Positions 17,901 to 26,734 of a stretch of 34,476 nucleotides of DNA are shown here, piece after piece. Position numbers and translations under genes: made by a program. Source of the stretch: Cytophagales bacterium (GTDB taxonomy: Bacteria > Bacteroidota > Bacteroidia > Cytophagales > JAPOQI01); assembly GCA_026710765.1 (NCBI GenBank), contig JAPOQI010000143.1, positions 1 to 34,476 of the forward strand, written 5' to 3'. The number at the start of each line of letters is the position of its first letter. Within the stretch, counting starts at the first letter, position 1. The notes under the pieces are model-generated. The model was not told the DNA's origin, ran no database searches, and saw only the letters and a program-made list of their open reading frames with translations.

Positions 17901-19662
17901 TGGGTGTCTTAGAAAAACCCTCCGAGAATTTTCTATACTCCCACATATAGTCGTCACCGAAGCAGGATATAGCACCTCCTTTGAACGAGAAACAAATTGG
18001 CTAGCCCATAGAACCTATGATCTGGAACCCGAAGAAGATGATAGATTCTCTGCCGAAGAAAGACCCAACTCCTGGACATGGGGAATACCAGGCGGAGATG
18101 CCATAGACAGAGCCTCCGACGGTGAAAAAGCCTGGGTTACGAATCTTGCAGGCGAGTACAAAAAAAACGAATCCTCCTGGGTATATACCCCCGAATTTGA
18201 TATCAGCAGGCTGAGCCGACCCATGATTTCTTTTGATCTAATCTATGAATTTGATAGCCGAAGAGATGGCGCCGTCTTACAATATAGCTTGGATGGGGGA
18301 AGTCAATGGATCGTATTGGGAAATTATAGAGAGGGCCAGTCTACAGGACTTAACTGGTACCGACACGAATTGATATCCTCTGATCCCGGACAGCAAGCTG
18401 AACTCACAGCAGTAGAATATAAAACAGCCAATGTAGGGTGGTCTGAAGTAGTAGATCAGGGAGAATGGCAGCATCTTAGACACAAGCTAGATGTCATCCC
18501 CCCCGAAAAAAGAGAAAATATTAGGTTTAGATTTGCCATTGCCACCGATGCCGAAGGAGAATCTGAAGGAATAGGGGTTGATAATTTCTCCATTACAAAC
18601 AGAAAAAGAAGGGTCTTTCTAGAAGAATTTGCCTCCGAACTGAGTGAAGAATCTGGAAAATTTCACAGCGATATTGCAAACTATATAGATTCTAGAAGCC
18701 TAAGTGGAGAGAAAAACCTACTTATTAATACAGAAGATATCATCCATGTCTCTTATTATGTTCAACCTCGAGAACTGTCGGGTATAGATAGACTCTTTCA
18801 AGCATCCCCAGGTGATTTTACGGCCCGATCCTTATTTTATGGTGTGGGTACCGTTCCCTATGCCCTACTCAATGGGGGTGTATCCCTGAGTCAAGGAAGA
18901 GAAATAGATGCAGTCATTGAAGAAAATAACATCCCCTGGACAGAAAATGATCTGAACCTGCAAGCCCTCTACGAGGCTAAGATAAGTCTGGAAATAGAAC
19001 TCCTAGATAGTCACTCATCAGAAATATCTTTTAAGGTAGATGCCATTCCTAATCCTGCCATAGGAGATATTCTACTCGGAGAACACAGGGTATATGTCCT
19101 CTTAGTGGAGGCCTCTGTGGACATAGAAGGAAAAAATGGATTGAAAGGATATAAAAATGTGGTCAGAAAAATAATGCCCAACGGCGCCGGCATCCCCTTC
19201 GACTTTGATGGCATCAAAGCACGATACTCACATATCATGGGTTGGGAAATTAGCTCAGGTGTGATCTCCGATTTTAATCAACTCAGTGGAATTGCCCTCA
19301 TTCAATCTGTGTCTACCAAAGAAGTCTATCAGGTTGAAACCATAGAGGTTAAAGGAAAAAGACCCCTATCCAGGAGTATATCCCATGAATTTATAGAAGA
19401 AGAAGAATATCTAATCTATCCCAACCCCGCAGCAGATTATATCAACATCAGGGCACCCCAAAAAATAAATCTCCGTTCCCACCATATTCGAATCTATGAT
19501 ATGACGGGAAAAATCGTACAGGAAATCCTTGTTGAAAAAGATGTGCAAAATAGTCGTCTTCTCATAGGAGATGATTTGCCCAGTGGGACATATTATCTTT
19601 CTATTTCTAGGGATCAAAAACCTGTTCTTCTGAGGAAAATTATCCTGAGAACGGGAAATTGA
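8869..19662 (+). CDS. Giant (3597 aa) secreted multidomain surface/adhesin-like protein with T9SS C-terminal sorting domain
   Basis: N-terminal signal peptide-like segment (RASIILLVLLLVLG...LKAQ); cadherin/VCBS-like modules ending VEDRP and VNDPP; four Ig-like SbsA-type modules starting DxxPP, NTSSP, DTSPP, DTSAP; several YC-type repeats; PKD motif YEWDFGD...YQESGVYKI; MAM/jelly-roll-like segment (SSWVYTPEFDIS...MISFDL...LQYSLDGGSQW); Omp28-like segment; C-terminal YPNPAADYINI...IYDMTGKIV...LPSGTYYLSI...RKIIL. Confidence 0.93.
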   Translation: MKVLIKARSGIPSSAPQGRASIILLVLLLVLGKTDPTDLKAQNPPDPPPKTTSLRMNLDDTSLTITENSHSGAFKIKPFGDLSTLTPHPDGSAISWLTENFPGVSFLTVLPGLTDHDNDPATPSIIPQDGGRLGLDFSGTTYTFRFKETTSEGRTYTLRDGDTAASTIIAEVDVPIPGTGEGDIAVETGDITAGGGYTALYLSFVGKKRVGEDQLKFSVKFDPSFAGAIDNSNFDTQRLTAIKNIVKAFTYEARDEFGAAPASRRVAIEGNFSIDTSETYTIRTSSGSLSLVTITHHRTNLRPVFGGSINPSASHSLEEDVPTDSSSPDIMTENGLIIKQYFADNGIVATAQDDQSSTEIGILITFATSEADFGGSVGAQKIGQWEYNALEGEGTVKDVWTTLPEIDIDHATDPKAFLMLPTTLIRFKRFLNENTGTLSAVTDLPRISYVLWDRSGSFARPRDQVTGIVLKNGEVSAAEAKVELAVGPTSSLSAPGTTRTEYVRVIPVEDRPVLQATLDPEASEIDLAPVTEDVASDDNAGTQLSTLLGITDVDAANHNPGDDDEKRLRVDVVTDAGFGTWQYRNDAADEWTEPSSRVAARRYIDLEGYLRFQPDPNRFTTDTSPEVPVIFLRAWDGDESSVESITLRTSVSPVNDPPSLILNEFYRAGGLGRQSLKDHLNLISHSGNELRFRRTQSQITNQPLAFTWRGQANPYPTTLSRNVLEFSPFVLSGGVGEDDQGVNLEISWEALTYDKDGKTETGGSNPLSQSEALKLLEIASFPAGSYQTLVQGFQQEAGKTFRYHYHPTVEGTFKISLSAVDVEDSKYGSGSLRSDPFEIYMEVVDDLPPTAPSSLNTAATGVSVSSQDANFLYYSFDEYIELVDPLPTETVKIYEFDPVSQTVGDDHIYSIPWNEMALEVDSDQPNRLKLNLATVRGSLVKGTSYRIYLPASLVQDQAAANNVLRVPIGGSGSSSANANWDFSTQANTSSPNLIHQEPEDDDTGTAVGEPMVFVYDEDMELNLDDNATAFTVTLKRGGQTVHTQTFKAKADHVYLAVFKDSDYKKSQEGNVLTLDPFPLNGSEYYPDNTLVEVVIEGNLIRGKGETDYLSGSSLSFTTGTRPVPTLLSPTEFTSAYDHSDQSTYISAVPSSGKLKFQFVSEVTFPSGPGDEEVSVVLIKAIPNHNCGQAPEETNLNDLKTVYDLKREDMQSAAAQGYETMANIKFGLGYYKIELLEGAGLEQNGDGTAPFVAEGCISAGDTSPPQVISYSPEHSGTGVGLTPTLKIEFDEPISLDDQSVFSLYKVEVGDDSKLLAGDDAQISITRDPENIRYILINLSSLQTPLHGLNEYYVNYTEDFISDFSNNKVAALSGDASWRFTTQADTSAPYAVELKSSGGYEGGNTYVRTQGGALSFTLKFSERLVKSGTTGHLDVVPDPVVSGKDLEIPLAQINLSDSGYELEFLITPSTLLPSTTYRIKWASGGFPIEDLSQNEIALSNQDQAARTFTTEGAPPTLPEHDPNNIGTFTTDDENHQVHVVNLENDINPTTERVFSGLSHSYGQSLYLVWFDDPGKAASYSPSDTDGFLHRGATFPTIENLGFPSAPIPISEKYMGIYPFWLRQYGNQIKGPPIRVVLVILGGDGIKLWPLNKPENVLGAEEYIPTSAAHTLSFDMISAPDLQVPPPTETDLPSPHYTFRSYEYEISWSGVGVTSTQENRPYSTQRTYIISDPAEIGLDENTRSKQVKVTLEVENTSTGDSFEVERVLNVSSNESFPMQLQIRDDAQADGTDEAEYFCLGSGELPLRNHLDALAHGTDIRSSIGGLLATREGKWYLDSDLDGLNAGSYDFSRFSRVGQGVWYPSGLATIRAYLPPRVVVESLAGVKYCSQDQQPRFISLTVGGTALRSSSDTNSANRPQGKVQVYTSPTADGTPSTYLEDQAAEDFSFVPKDIFDDYLSNNPAATEVHVTIEYDSHTSEDTNKCHASGKATFIIYANPAAPSFADRTADGIYCQDNTQVSRVITVNNSQTGDILSWYTDRGLSQGSVLYNGTDNTFDPPSTSPVMSTEDGYLKVQRHYATITRHRSEFFNGCVGEYSFIDTKIAAKPKLTESLFELDGEELGTPICIDLDGVELGSNILSEAEDKLRYNSGKLILRYKFPEIENYIGSTRPAGSDDDNFDDEDRRAGLGLSRNYEDAYEEAFGPHGQEEEVDKGQNPAAEIPKRNLNILSLLQLFGEAEKSAYSLITQLDKEDFGDTSAIPRTPNDLNRRYNLNLLIEVEDELDDGTLCSNELQVSRAIQINPLPRLQIESFETRYCSDSPPVALSVSIDSRLGTIERRSPWTNAQGWGSFTLIHLPASEHEIEIPFSTVFRTTLDIDAVIVQTRALTTPPLAQDFSTAHYRIVYENDAGQARTDCLNEISQDFSILGPPPSPEVVHNNPNGTLYCQGASRVHRLNVDKDLNDDGTEDANRRGRYTWYAALAGDPTKADKSASLSTEDLFQPPIALATAVAGNNVAEHYFHVIFTRDADNNGFAGCESESTQIKIEVVGRPEIEIAAPAGICVGTIGGNGNDRTREENVQNNVELYAIRTLDGSYQATGIGLARSQETGLSGNVSGHSSREKIATLRFSPLLSVRESQRNSSLQVNGLFPTQSRNIEFTYTNRYSVGPYNVSCSSEDRQTLSIYQLPVLSISGPADVFTTGTGEELEVCADRAEFTVTGAPSLGDGNRQMIVDASGASGLQTTTNTALFRPDVLRASDAGVNLSTEEKNVLKAQTRAYTSRAESQYYVFAPESEHKITYLYEDPQGCTNFITKTIKVNSLPLVSIGTEFACQEDDVLITPLLRNRQELGQSGYVSKYEWDFGDNMQKTVLLGQGETASVQHFYQESGVYKIAVSAETNEGCRGASERNLTLGQIPNPQLYWSGIVEGKPTYFHIRDGNATDEQAVLRTKSIVLEIRKEGKALEGFRVERTRVDTNGDQRINDLDDPIEDPFADVPFTFQEPGNYQVELEITSVYGCLRKTLREFSILPHIVVTEAGYSTSFERETNWLAHRTYDLEPEEDDRFSAEERPNSWTWGIPGGDAIDRASDGEKAWVTNLAGEYKKNESSWVYTPEFDISRLSRPMISFDLIYEFDSRRDGAVLQYSLDGGSQWIVLGNYREGQSTGLNWYRHELISSDPGQQAELTAVEYKTANVGWSEVVDQGEWQHLRHKLDVIPPEKRENIRFRFAIATDAEGESEGIGVDNFSITNRKRRVFLEEFASELSEESGKFHSDIANYIDSRSLSGEKNLLINTEDIIHVSYYVQPRELSGIDRLFQASPGDFTARSLFYGVGTVPYALLNGGVSLSQGREIDAVIEENNIPWTENDLNLQALYEAKISLEIELLDSHSSEISFKVDAIPNPAIGDILLGEHRVYVLLVEASVDIEGKNGLKGYKNVVRKIMPNGAGIPFDFDGIKARYSHIMGWEISSGVISDFNQLSGIALIQSVSTKEVYQVETIEVKGKRPLSRSISHEFIEEEEYLIYPNPAADYINIRAPQKINLRSHHIRIYDMTGKIVQEILVEKDVQNSRLLIGDDLPSGTYYLSISRDQKPVLLRKIILRTGN
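17335..17590 (+). other. PKD-like domain in the giant protein
   Basis: CQEDDVLITPLL...YEWDFGDNMQKTVLLGQGETASVQHFYQESGVYKIAVSAETNEGC matches the PKD WDFGD / G-Y-V pattern. Confidence 0.75.
19408..19659 (+). other. Type IX secretion (Por) C-terminal sorting domain, type A-like
   Basis: YLIYPNPAADYINIRAPQKINLRSHHIRIYDMTGKIVQEILVEKDVQNSRLLIGDDLPSGTYYLSISRDQKPVLLRKIIL. Confidence 0.92.
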
Positions 19663-19796
19663 TTTTCTCTCCGAGCCTTCGTATTGCCAATCCCACAACA
19701 TGGGGAAGTTCCTCCTTTCTCAGCGGGGGAAATTTTAGCATTTATAAATCTCCTCCCAAAATTAGATCATAATTTTTTACAGAAGTTTGATTCTAT

Positions 19797-19840
19797 TTCA
19801 TAAATTTGATTTCAATAATTAATTTCAATTCATAAATTTG
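19797..19840 (+). promoter_or_regulatory. Two direct 12-nt repeats TTCATAAATTTG, each ending in a TAnnTTTG-like -7 motif, upstream of nrdB
   Basis: TTCATAAATTTG at 19797-19808 and 19829-19840 (32 bp start to start), with ATTTCAAT repeated twice between them, in an AT-rich intergenic region. Confidence 0.5.
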
Positions 19841-19948
19841 TTTTGAGTAATCAATCTTAATCCCTTCCTAGATATGACTCCTTGTTTGCTTAGTATTAGA
19901 AGCTCATCGAAGCCTTTCCTTAGGTGTAGAAATATAATCTAGCGGAAG

Positions 19949-20917
19949 ATGGAACCTATTTTAAAAGAGAACAAGGATAGATTTGTACTGTACCCGATAG
20001 AACACTCGGATATATGGGAATATTATAAGAAGGCAGAAGCTGCCTTCTGGACAGCCGCAGAAATAGATCTCAGCCAAGACCTACACGACTGGGAAAAATT
20101 AAATGAAGGAGAACGACATTTTATCCTCCACGTCCTAGCCTTCTTTGCTGCATCTGATGGGATCGTGAACGAAAATTTGGCAGAGCATTTCGTTTCAGAG
20201 GTCCAATATACTGAGGCAAAGTTCTTTTATGGATTTCAAATTGCCGTCGAGAATATCCATTCGGAGATGTACTCGCTCCTCATAGATACCTATGTCAAAG
20301 ATCCCGCCGAGAAAAATAAACTCTTCCATGCCATAGAAACCATGGATTGCGTACGCAAAAAAGCAACCTGGGCACTCAGATGGATAGATAAAGGAAATTT
20401 TGCAGAACGATTGATCGCATTTGCAGCCGTAGAAGGAATCTTCTTCTCGGGATCCTTTTGTGCAATTTTTTGGCTCAAAAGCAGAGGGCTCATGCAAGGA
20501 TTGGGTCTTTCCAACGAATTGATATCTCGTGATGAAGGCTTGCACTGTGATTTTGCTTGTCTCCTGTACAATGAGCATCTAGAAGAACGTCTCCCTGAGA
20601 AACAGGTAATAGGAATTATTCAAGATGCCGTCAATGTGGAGCAAGAGTTTGTTAGCGATTCGCTCCCCGTATCCTTGATTGGCATGAATGCCAAGGACAT
20701 GTGTCAATATATTGAATTTGTGGCAGACAGGTTATTGACCGAACTCCGTTGTCCTAAGATCTATAATGCCAAGAACCCCTTTGATTTCATGGATATGATC
20801 TCCTTACCGGGGAAGACTAATTTTTTCGAGAAAAGAGTCTCCGAATATAAAAAGGAAGGCCTGAAAATTAAAAACTCTGGAAATCCAGATGGCTTTAGAA
20901 TGGACGAATCTTTCTGA
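19949..20917 (+). CDS. nrdB: Ribonucleoside-diphosphate reductase class Ia small subunit (eukaryote-like)
   Basis: [44 protein letters not shown] with radical Tyr context; [35 protein letters not shown]. Confidence 0.97.
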   Translation: MEPILKENKDRFVLYPIEHSDIWEYYKKAEAAFWTAAEIDLSQDLHDWEKLNEGERHFILHVLAFFAASDGIVNENLAEHFVSEVQYTEAKFFYGFQIAVENIHSEMYSLLIDTYVKDPAEKNKLFHAIETMDCVRKKATWALRWIDKGNFAERLIAFAAVEGIFFSGSFCAIFWLKSRGLMQGLGLSNELISRDEGLHCDFACLLYNEHLEERLPEKQVIGIIQDAVNVEQEFVSDSLPVSLIGMNAKDMCQYIEFVADRLLTELRCPKIYNAKNPFDFMDMISLPGKTNFFEKRVSEYKKEGLKIKNSGNPDGFRMDESF

Positions 20918-20924
20918 TGATATC

Positions 20925-23294
20925 ATGTTTGTTATAAAGCGGAGCGGTCGAGTACAATCTGTTCAATTTGATAAGATTACCCGCAGAGTCGAAGGACTCG
21001 CTGATGGACTCTCTCCCCAAGTGGACGTTGCCGGAATAGCTCAGAAGGTCATCCGAGGACTCTATGATGGTGTCTCGGTTCAAGAATTGGATGAAATGGC
21101 CTCCTGGACGGCCGCCATCATGGCAACCCGACATCCCGATTATGCCCGACTCGCCGCCCGTATCGCAATCTCTAATTTGCATAAACTGACCAGTAACTCC
21201 ATCTATAATACCACCCGAAGACTCTATACCTACACAGATCCCAAAACACATAAAGCATGCCCACTGGTCTCCCAAAAGACCTATGAAGTGGTCAGAGAAC
21301 ATGCCAAGATTTTGAACGAAAAAATAAATTATAACCGCGACTTTTATTACGACTACTTCGGATTCAAAACCCTAGAAAAAGCCTACTTACTCCGAATCAA
21401 TGGACAGGTCGTAGAACGACCCCAACATATGTTAATGCGTGTAGCCATAGGTATCCATGGACACAATATAGAACGGGTACTCGAAACCTATAACCTCATC
21501 TCCGAAAAATGGTTTATCCATGCCACCCCTACCCTCTTCAATGCAGGTACACCCCGTCAACAATTGGCATCCTGCTTCTTGCTGACCGTGAAAAAAGATA
21601 GCATATCCGGAATCTATGATACCCTCAAACAATGTGCCAAGATTTCCCAATCTGCCGGAGGAATCGGACTCAGTATCCATACCATCCGAGCAAAAGGTTC
21701 ACAAATCAGAGGAACCAACGGTATATCCAACGGCATTGTTCCCATGCTCCGAAATTTCGACATGACAGCCCGATATGTGGATCAAGGAGGGGGCAAACGA
21801 AAGGGAAGCTTTGCCATCTATCTGGAACCCTGGCATCCCGATATCTTTGACTTCTTAAGCCTCAGAAAGAATCACGGAAAAGAAGAACTCCGAGCAAGAG
21901 ACCTCTTCTATGGCTTGTGGATCCCAGACCTCTTTATGAGAAGAGAAGAAAGGGGGGAAATGTGGTCGCTGTTTTGTCCCGATGAGGCCCCAAAGCTTTG
22001 TGATCTGCACGGAGATAGCTTCACAAGGCAGTATCTCAAATACGAAGAACAAGGAGTGGCACGCAAAACCGTCTCTGCCCGAGCCCTCTGGCGAGAAATC
22101 ATGACTGCCCAAATAGAAACAGGGGTACCTTATATCTTATATAAAGATGCTGCCAATGGAAAGTCTAATCAAAAAAATATAGGAACCATACGATCCAGTA
22201 ATCTGTGTGCCGAGATTATAGAATATAGTTCGCCAAATGAAGTGGCAGTTTGTAATTTGGCTTCCCTATCGCTCCCGAAATTTGTTCGGGAAGAGAAACA
22301 AGATTTTGATCATCAAAAATTGTTTGAAGTCACACAAGTGGTGGTCCGAAATCTCGACCGAAGCATCGATATTAACCAGTACCCCGTACCTGAAGCCAGA
22401 AATTCCAATCAGGTCCATCGCCCACTTGGCGTAGGGGTTCAGGGATTGGCTGATGTCTTCCTAAAACTGAGATACCCCTTCGACTCCCCACAGGCCCGCC
22501 AACTCAATAAAGAAATCTTTGAAACCCTCTACTTTGCAGCCATGACCGCCTCTGTGGACATAGCTATGAACGGAGAACCCTACAAAGGATTTGAAAGCTC
22601 CCCCCTTGCCAAAGGACTTTTCCAATTTGACCTCTGGGAAGGAGAAGTCAAGCACTCGGGACGATGGGATTGGGAGGGTCTAAGGGAAAGGGTCGTAAAA
22701 TATGGTGCCAGCAACTCCCTCTTGATGGCCTTGATGCCCACAGCCTCTACCTCACAGATCCTAGGGAATAATGAATCCTTTGAACCCTTCACATCCAATG
22801 TCTATGTCCGTAGGGTCTTATCGGGAGAATTTATCGTAGTAAACAGATATTTGCTCCAAGATCTAAATAAATTAGGCTTGTGGAAAGAATCCATGCGACA
22901 TAGAATTATGCAGGCTAACGGATCCATTCAGCAAATTCCAAATATCCCCGAGGATGTCAAACTCCTCTACCGAACCGTTTGGGAAATACCACAAAAAGCC
23001 ATCATAGATATGGCCGCAGATAGAGGGGTCTATATATGCCAGTCCCAGAGTATGAATATATACCTAGCCAACCCTACCCAAAATCAACTCACCTCTATGC
23101 ATTTCTATGCCTGGAAAAAAGGATTGAAAACGGGCATGTACTACCTGAGAAGCCAACCCTCCGTAGACCCTATTAAATTCACGGTGGATAAAGAAATGAT
23201 CTCAAATAGTAATGGTAATGGTAACCACGTTGCAAGTAACGGCTCTTCCGCTTGTAGTATAGACGATGAACATTGTATCTCCTGCAGCGGCTAA
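20925..23294 (+). CDS. nrdA: Ribonucleoside-diphosphate reductase class Ia large subunit with N-terminal ATP-cone
   Basis: ATP-cone [115 protein letters not shown]-terminal [13 protein letters not shown] redox tail. The ORF extends upstream to 20889, but ATG 20925 fits better. Confidence 0.97.
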   Translation: MFVIKRSGRVQSVQFDKITRRVEGLADGLSPQVDVAGIAQKVIRGLYDGVSVQELDEMASWTAAIMATRHPDYARLAARIAISNLHKLTSNSIYNTTRRLYTYTDPKTHKACPLVSQKTYEVVREHAKILNEKINYNRDFYYDYFGFKTLEKAYLLRINGQVVERPQHMLMRVAIGIHGHNIERVLETYNLISEKWFIHATPTLFNAGTPRQQLASCFLLTVKKDSISGIYDTLKQCAKISQSAGGIGLSIHTIRAKGSQIRGTNGISNGIVPMLRNFDMTARYVDQGGGKRKGSFAIYLEPWHPDIFDFLSLRKNHGKEELRARDLFYGLWIPDLFMRREERGEMWSLFCPDEAPKLCDLHGDSFTRQYLKYEEQGVARKTVSARALWREIMTAQIETGVPYILYKDAANGKSNQKNIGTIRSSNLCAEIIEYSSPNEVAVCNLASLSLPKFVREEKQDFDHQKLFEVTQVVVRNLDRSIDINQYPVPEARNSNQVHRPLGVGVQGLADVFLKLRYPFDSPQARQLNKEIFETLYFAAMTASVDIAMNGEPYKGFESSPLAKGLFQFDLWEGEVKHSGRWDWEGLRERVVKYGASNSLLMALMPTASTSQILGNNESFEPFTSNVYVRRVLSGEFIVVNRYLLQDLNKLGLWKESMRHRIMQANGSIQQIPNIPEDVKLLYRTVWEIPQKAIIDMAADRGVYICQSQSMNIYLANPTQNQLTSMHFYAWKKGLKTGMYYLRSQPSVDPIKFTVDKEMISNSNGNGNHVASNGSSACSIDDEHCISCSG

Positions 23295-26200
23295 GTCTGT
23301 CAAGGCGCCCCCCCCAACCAAGGCTGAGTTCCTGAACAAAAATAAGGAAACTCCCCCGTCACCGCTTCGTCTAAAAAATCCGGTCCGAATAGTTACGGCG
23401 GCTTCTCTTTTTGATGGACATGATGTGGCCATCAATATTATGAGAAGAATCATCCAAGCTTCGGGTGCTGAGGTGATTCACCTGGGACATAATCACTCGG
23501 TACAAGACATCGTGGACGCTGCTATTCAGGAAGATGTGCAAGCGGTAGCCATCACATCTTATCAAGGAGGACATATGGAGTTCTTTAAATACATGTATGA
23601 TTCCTTTCAAGAAAAAAATGCAGGACATATTCAGATCTTCGGCGGGGGCGGCGGAACCATCCTTCCCAAAGAAATAGAAGAACTCCACGCCTACGGCATT
23701 ACCCGAATTTATTCCCCTGATGATGGAAGAAAACTGGGCTTACAAGGGATGATTGATGATATGTTGCGTCGGGTAGACAAGCCACTTCCCGTACCCGCTC
23801 TGCCTTCTATAAAAAAGCTGTCTCAAGCGAAAGATGTTGAGCTATCCCGATATATTTCTTGCATAGAAAATGACCTGAAAGACTTTCAGACATATAGAAA
23901 AAGTCTGAAAACGGGAAATGAAAATAAAGATGCCCTCGTCCTGGGTCTGACCGGAACAGGGGGCGCAGGGAAGTCCTCCATAGTAGACGAATTGATCCAA
24001 CGATATGTTCGGGATTTTCCTAAAAAAAGAATAGCCATCTTATGCGTGGACCCCTCTCGACAAAAAACAGGAGGTGCCCTCCTAGGAGATAGAATTCGCA
24101 TGAATTCTATCTATGTTGAACAAGTCTATATGCGATCCTTAGCCACACGCAGAGCCCACGCAGCCTTGCCTAGTCAAATAGATGATATCTTAAATCTCTT
24201 CAAACTAGCTCGGTTTGATCTCATAGTTCTAGAATCCTCAGGGATCGGACAATCAGATACAGAAATCGTGAACCATGCCGATATCCTCATGTATGCCATG
24301 ACCCCAGAATATGGTGCCGCAACCCAATTGGAAAAAATTAATATGTTGGATTATGCCGATCTGGTCATTATTAATAAAGCCGAACGACGAGGCGCACAGG
24401 ATGCATTGCGAGATGTGAAAAAACAGTATATACGAAATCACCATCCCGTTGAGGAAGACGTGAAAATCCCCGTCTACGCCACCATCGCATCCCAATTCAA
24501 CGACTCAGGACTCAATAACCTCTACCAACACCTTCTGCTGCTCCTCCCAGGGGAAGAAGGGAACAAAAAGAAGGGCCCCGTTAAGAAAAAAGACCTGCCT
24601 CCCAGTGCTACCCAAAGCATACATAGAATCCTCTCCCCCAATAAGATCCGATATCTCTCCGAAATAGCAGAGACCGTAAGAGAATACAATACCCATGCCC
24701 GAAGTCAATCCGAACTTGCACAAGACTGTTATGTTCTAAACAAAAGTCTTTCCCTCCTCTCCAAACCCGAAGAAAAAGCACCCCTAGAAAAGATCCTAAA
24801 AGAAAAGAAAGCACGTCTAAGTCCAGAAAATTGGGAAAAAATAAATACCTGGGAAAAACAAAAAAAAGCTTATCAAGAACCCTTTTTTAGTTATTTGGTC
24901 CGGAATAAAAAGATTCAGGTACCCACGCATAGTACCTCATTATCCCAAATTCAGATTCCTAAGATCTGTGTCCCCAATTATGAAGGATGGGGAGATATCT
25001 TGGCTTGGCAACTTCAGGAAAATTTCCCGGGTGAATACCCCTATACCGCAGGGGTCTTTCCTTTCAAACGTACCCAGGAAGACCCCACGCGAATGTTTGC
25101 CGGAGAGGGGGGACCCGAACGAACAAATAAACGCTTTCATTATTTATCTCAAGAGGTTTCCTTTGCCAGACTGTCTACGGCCTTTGATTCGGTTACCCTA
25201 TACGGTGAGGATCCTCATACCCGACCCGATATCTATGGGAAAATAGGTAATGCGGGTGTGAGTGTCTCTACATTGCAGGCAACTAAAAAGCTCTACTCGG
25301 GCTTTGACCTCTGTCATCCCCAAACCTCTGTCTCCATGACGATCAATGGACCCGCTGCCACCCTCTGTGCCTTTTTTATGAATGCAGCCATAGATCAAGC
25401 ATGTGAAAAATATATCCGCGAAGAGGGACTTGAAGAAGATGTCCGAAAAAAAATAAAGAAAATCTATCAAGGACAACAAATCCCTGAATACAAGGGTGAA
25501 CTCCCCAAAACACATAATCAACTAGGGTTGATGCTTCTAGGGATAAGTGGAGATCAGGTCCTACCCCAGGAGATCTATCAAAGAATCAAATCCCAAACCC
25601 TCCAAACTGTCAGAGGAACCGTCCAAGCCGATATTCTCAAGGAAGATCAAGCACAGAATACCTGCATATTCAGTACCGAATTTTCCTTGAGATTGATGGG
25701 AGATGTACAGCAATATTTTATCAACCAGGGGATCAAGAATTTCTATTCTGTATCTATTTCCGGATATCATATTGCTGAAGCAGGAGCTAATCCGATCACA
25801 CAACTAGCCTTCACCCTGGCCAATGGCTTTACCTATGTGGAATATTATAGATCTCGGGGCATGGATGTGAACGATTTTGTTCCTCATCTTTCCTTTTTCT
25901 TTTCCAATGGAATAGATCCCGAATATGCTGTCATAGGCCGTGTCGCTCGACGTATTTGGGCAAAGGCTTTACGGGAAAGATATGGGGGCAATGACCGAGC
26001 CCAAAAGTTGAAATACCATATTCAAACCTCCGGACGATCTCTTCACGCACAAGAAATCTCCTTTAATGATATAAGAACTACCCTTCAAGCCCTTATGGCT
26101 GTGTATGATAATTGCAACTCACTCCATACCAATGCCTATGATGAAGCCATTACCACACCTACAGAAGAGTCTGTTCGTAGAGCCATGGCTATACAACTTG

Positions 26201-26712
26201 TGATTAATAAAGAATTAGGTACCGCTAAGAATGAAAACCCCCTACAAGGATCCTTTCTGATAGAAGAATTGACCAATTTGGTGGAAGAAGCGGTTCTGAG
26301 TGAATTGGAAAGAATAAGTGATAGAGGGGGGGTCTTAGGTGCTATGGAAACCATGTATCAGCGAAACAAGATACAGGAAGAAAGCCTGTACTATGAAAAG
26401 TTAAAGAATAGTGGAGAGTACCCCATCATTGGAGTCAACACCTTTCTCTCCTCAGAGGGTTCACCTACCCTTATCCCTGAAGAGGTCATCCGTGCTACTG
26501 AAGACGAAAAAAAGGATCAGATCCAAGAATTGCATGATTTTCAATCCTTTCACAAAGAGAAGGCAAGTATTTATTTGGAAAAACTACAAACGACAACATA
26601 TCAAGGTGGAAATATCTATGAAGAACTCATGGAATCTGTGAAATATTGCTCCCTAGGACAAATTACACATGCCCTCTATAGATTGGGCGGACGGTATAGA
26701 CGAAGTATGTGA
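23266..26712 (+). CDS. icmF: Fused isobutyryl-CoA mutase (B12-binding + G-protein chaperone + mutase domains)
   Basis: B12-binding [18 protein letters not shown]-loop [18 protein letters not shown]; mutase [38 protein letters not shown] and [28 protein letters not shown]; the order matches IcmF. Confidence 0.95.
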   Translation: MNIVSPAAAKSVKAPPPTKAEFLNKNKETPPSPLRLKNPVRIVTAASLFDGHDVAINIMRRIIQASGAEVIHLGHNHSVQDIVDAAIQEDVQAVAITSYQGGHMEFFKYMYDSFQEKNAGHIQIFGGGGGTILPKEIEELHAYGITRIYSPDDGRKLGLQGMIDDMLRRVDKPLPVPALPSIKKLSQAKDVELSRYISCIENDLKDFQTYRKSLKTGNENKDALVLGLTGTGGAGKSSIVDELIQRYVRDFPKKRIAILCVDPSRQKTGGALLGDRIRMNSIYVEQVYMRSLATRRAHAALPSQIDDILNLFKLARFDLIVLESSGIGQSDTEIVNHADILMYAMTPEYGAATQLEKINMLDYADLVIINKAERRGAQDALRDVKKQYIRNHHPVEEDVKIPVYATIASQFNDSGLNNLYQHLLLLLPGEEGNKKKGPVKKKDLPPSATQSIHRILSPNKIRYLSEIAETVREYNTHARSQSELAQDCYVLNKSLSLLSKPEEKAPLEKILKEKKARLSPENWEKINTWEKQKKAYQEPFFSYLVRNKKIQVPTHSTSLSQIQIPKICVPNYEGWGDILAWQLQENFPGEYPYTAGVFPFKRTQEDPTRMFAGEGGPERTNKRFHYLSQEVSFARLSTAFDSVTLYGEDPHTRPDIYGKIGNAGVSVSTLQATKKLYSGFDLCHPQTSVSMTINGPAATLCAFFMNAAIDQACEKYIREEGLEEDVRKKIKKIYQGQQIPEYKGELPKTHNQLGLMLLGISGDQVLPQEIYQRIKSQTLQTVRGTVQADILKEDQAQNTCIFSTEFSLRLMGDVQQYFINQGIKNFYSVSISGYHIAEAGANPITQLAFTLANGFTYVEYYRSRGMDVNDFVPHLSFFFSNGIDPEYAVIGRVARRIWAKALRERYGGNDRAQKLKYHIQTSGRSLHAQEISFNDIRTTLQALMAVYDNCNSLHTNAYDEAITTPTEESVRRAMAIQLVINKELGTAKNENPLQGSFLIEELTNLVEEAVLSELERISDRGGVLGAMETMYQRNKIQEESLYYEKLKNSGEYPIIGVNTFLSSEGSPTLIPEEVIRATEDEKKDQIQELHDFQSFHKEKASIYLEKLQTTTYQGGNIYEELMESVKYCSLGQITHALYRLGGRYRRSM

Positions 26713-26734
26713 AAAACCCCTGGCGATCAGATAT

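Noticed and set aside
9187-19701. Many 60-190 aa minus-strand ORFs across the giant gene
   Set aside because: All are antisense to one long frame with coherent domain architecture; no motifs or plausible translation signals seen.
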